Shown: one piece after another, positions 63,636 to 64,000 of the stretch
Position numbering within the stretch: the first letter of the stretch is position 1
Layout of the letters: each line of letters starts with the position of its first letter
Notes under the pieces: generated by a model
Databases searched by the model: none
Told to the model about the DNA's origin: nothing
What the model saw: only the letters and a program-made list of their open reading frames with translations
NCBI RefSeq assembly: GCF_036226745.1
Contig: NZ_CP109013.1
Coordinates: 8,122,001-8,186,000, forward strand
DNA from: Streptomyces sp. NBC_00683
GTDB lineage: Bacteria > Actinomycetota > Actinomycetes > Streptomycetales > Streptomycetaceae
Length of the DNA: 64,000 nucleotides
Reading direction: 5' to 3'
Position numbers and translations under genes: made by a program

Positions 63636-64000
63636 TCACAGCTCGTGGCCGAGCGCGGCACCGAGCCGCGTGACCAGGTCGTGGGCCGCGTCCGGGATCA
63701 CGGTGCCGGGCGGGAACACCGCGGCGGCACCCGCCCCGTGCAGCGTCTCGATGTCCTGCGGCGGGATCACCCCGCCCACCACGATCATGATGTCCTCCCG
63801 GCCCTCGGCCGCCAGTTCCGCGCGAAGCGCGGGTACGAGCGTGAGGTGCCCGGCGGCCAGCGACGAGACGCCCACGATGTGCACGTCCGCCTCGACCGCC
63901 TGCCGGGCGACCTCGCCCGGCGTCTGGAACAGCGGGCCGACGTCGACGTCGAAGCCCAGGTCGGCGAAGGCGGTGGCGATCACCTTCTGGCCGCGGTCGT
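63636..64000 (-). CDS. mutB: Methylmalonyl-CoA mutase large subunit, B12-binding C-terminus (partial)
   Basis: The frame is open to the window edge. The visible 121 residues are the C-terminal cobalamin-binding domain ([49 protein letters not shown]). The DxHxxG motif begins just outside the window. It isomerises methylmalonyl-CoA and succinyl-CoA. Confidence 0.93.
   Translation of the reverse strand, partial: DRGQKVIATAFADLGFDVDVGPLFQTPGEVARQAVEADVHIVGVSSLAAGHLTLVPALRAELAAEGREDIMIVVGGVIPPQDIETLHGAGAAAVFPPGTVIPDAAHDLVTRLGAALGHEL

Overview
The window is a stretch of high-GC actinobacterial chromosome, almost certainly Streptomyces. The evidence is strong G/C bias at third codon positions, frequent GTG starts, ATGA/GTGA translational coupling, a chaplin, a melC1/melC2-type tyrosinase pair, a CebR operator in front of a cellulase, a SigB/SigF-type sigma factor and a second, short Rho. 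I see no tRNA, rRNA, CRISPR array, insertion sequence or prophage. Most of the window reads as ordinary chromosome with some accessory patches.

Left part (1-14 kb). A truncated PfkB sugar kinase and an acyl-CoA oxidase-like enzyme with a coupled 51-aa ORF come first. A cobalamin riboswitch then precedes a three-gene ABC importer (substrate-binding lipoprotein, FecCD permease, ATPase), and CbiZ lies just beyond a PRC-barrel/DUF2382 gene. Together these make a corrinoid uptake and salvage locus. An NADP-dependent beta-hydroxyacid dehydrogenase follows, then a leftward sulfur block (metY, metX, a Tat-exported sulfite-oxidase-fold molybdoenzyme) and a SigB/SigF-family sigma factor.

14-28 kb. A GNAT acetyltransferase and a membrane SpoIIE/PP2C phosphatase precede an antibiotic-resistance-type ABC-F ATPase. 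The ABC-F gene is preceded by a nine-codon ORF (MGSYYFFL) and hairpins, which looks like ribosome-mediated attenuation. Next are a NUDIX hydrolase, a very large secreted phosphodiester glycosidase/metallophosphoesterase fusion, an NCS2 purine permease, a CebR-boxed GH12-CBM2 endoglucanase, and the dhaKLM dihydroxyacetone kinase operon.

28-46 kb. This accessory patch holds a hypothetical protein, an AlkD-like protein, a SMI1/KNR4 protein and a compact operon of a membrane-anchored CHAT protease, a small Cys/His protein and a membrane protein (30467-34678). It continues with small regulator/enzyme pairs: ArsR with VOC, XRE with aldo/keto reductase, and LysR with alpha/beta hydrolase. Two lipoproteins, an aminoglycoside-phosphotransferase-fold protein, a GH26-like glycosidase and a cytochrome P450 also lie here.

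46-58 kb. The tyrosinase pair and a short chaplin are followed by an eight-gene, tightly coupled leftward operon for a cell-surface polysaccharide: two GT4 transferases, a polyprenyl-phosphate glycosylphosphotransferase, an O-antigen ligase-like polymerase, a MurJ/Wzx-like flippase, a polysaccharide deacetylase, a Wzz-like protein and a CelD-like acyltransferase. It faces phosphoglucomutase (pgm) across a relatively AT-rich divergent region, which links sugar-phosphate supply to polymer synthesis.

60-64 kb. A compact Rho paralogue with a C-rich leader, a ChbG/YdjC deacetylase, MeaB and the B12-binding end of methylmalonyl-CoA mutase close the window. The last two are B12-dependent functions, echoing the corrinoid locus at the left end.
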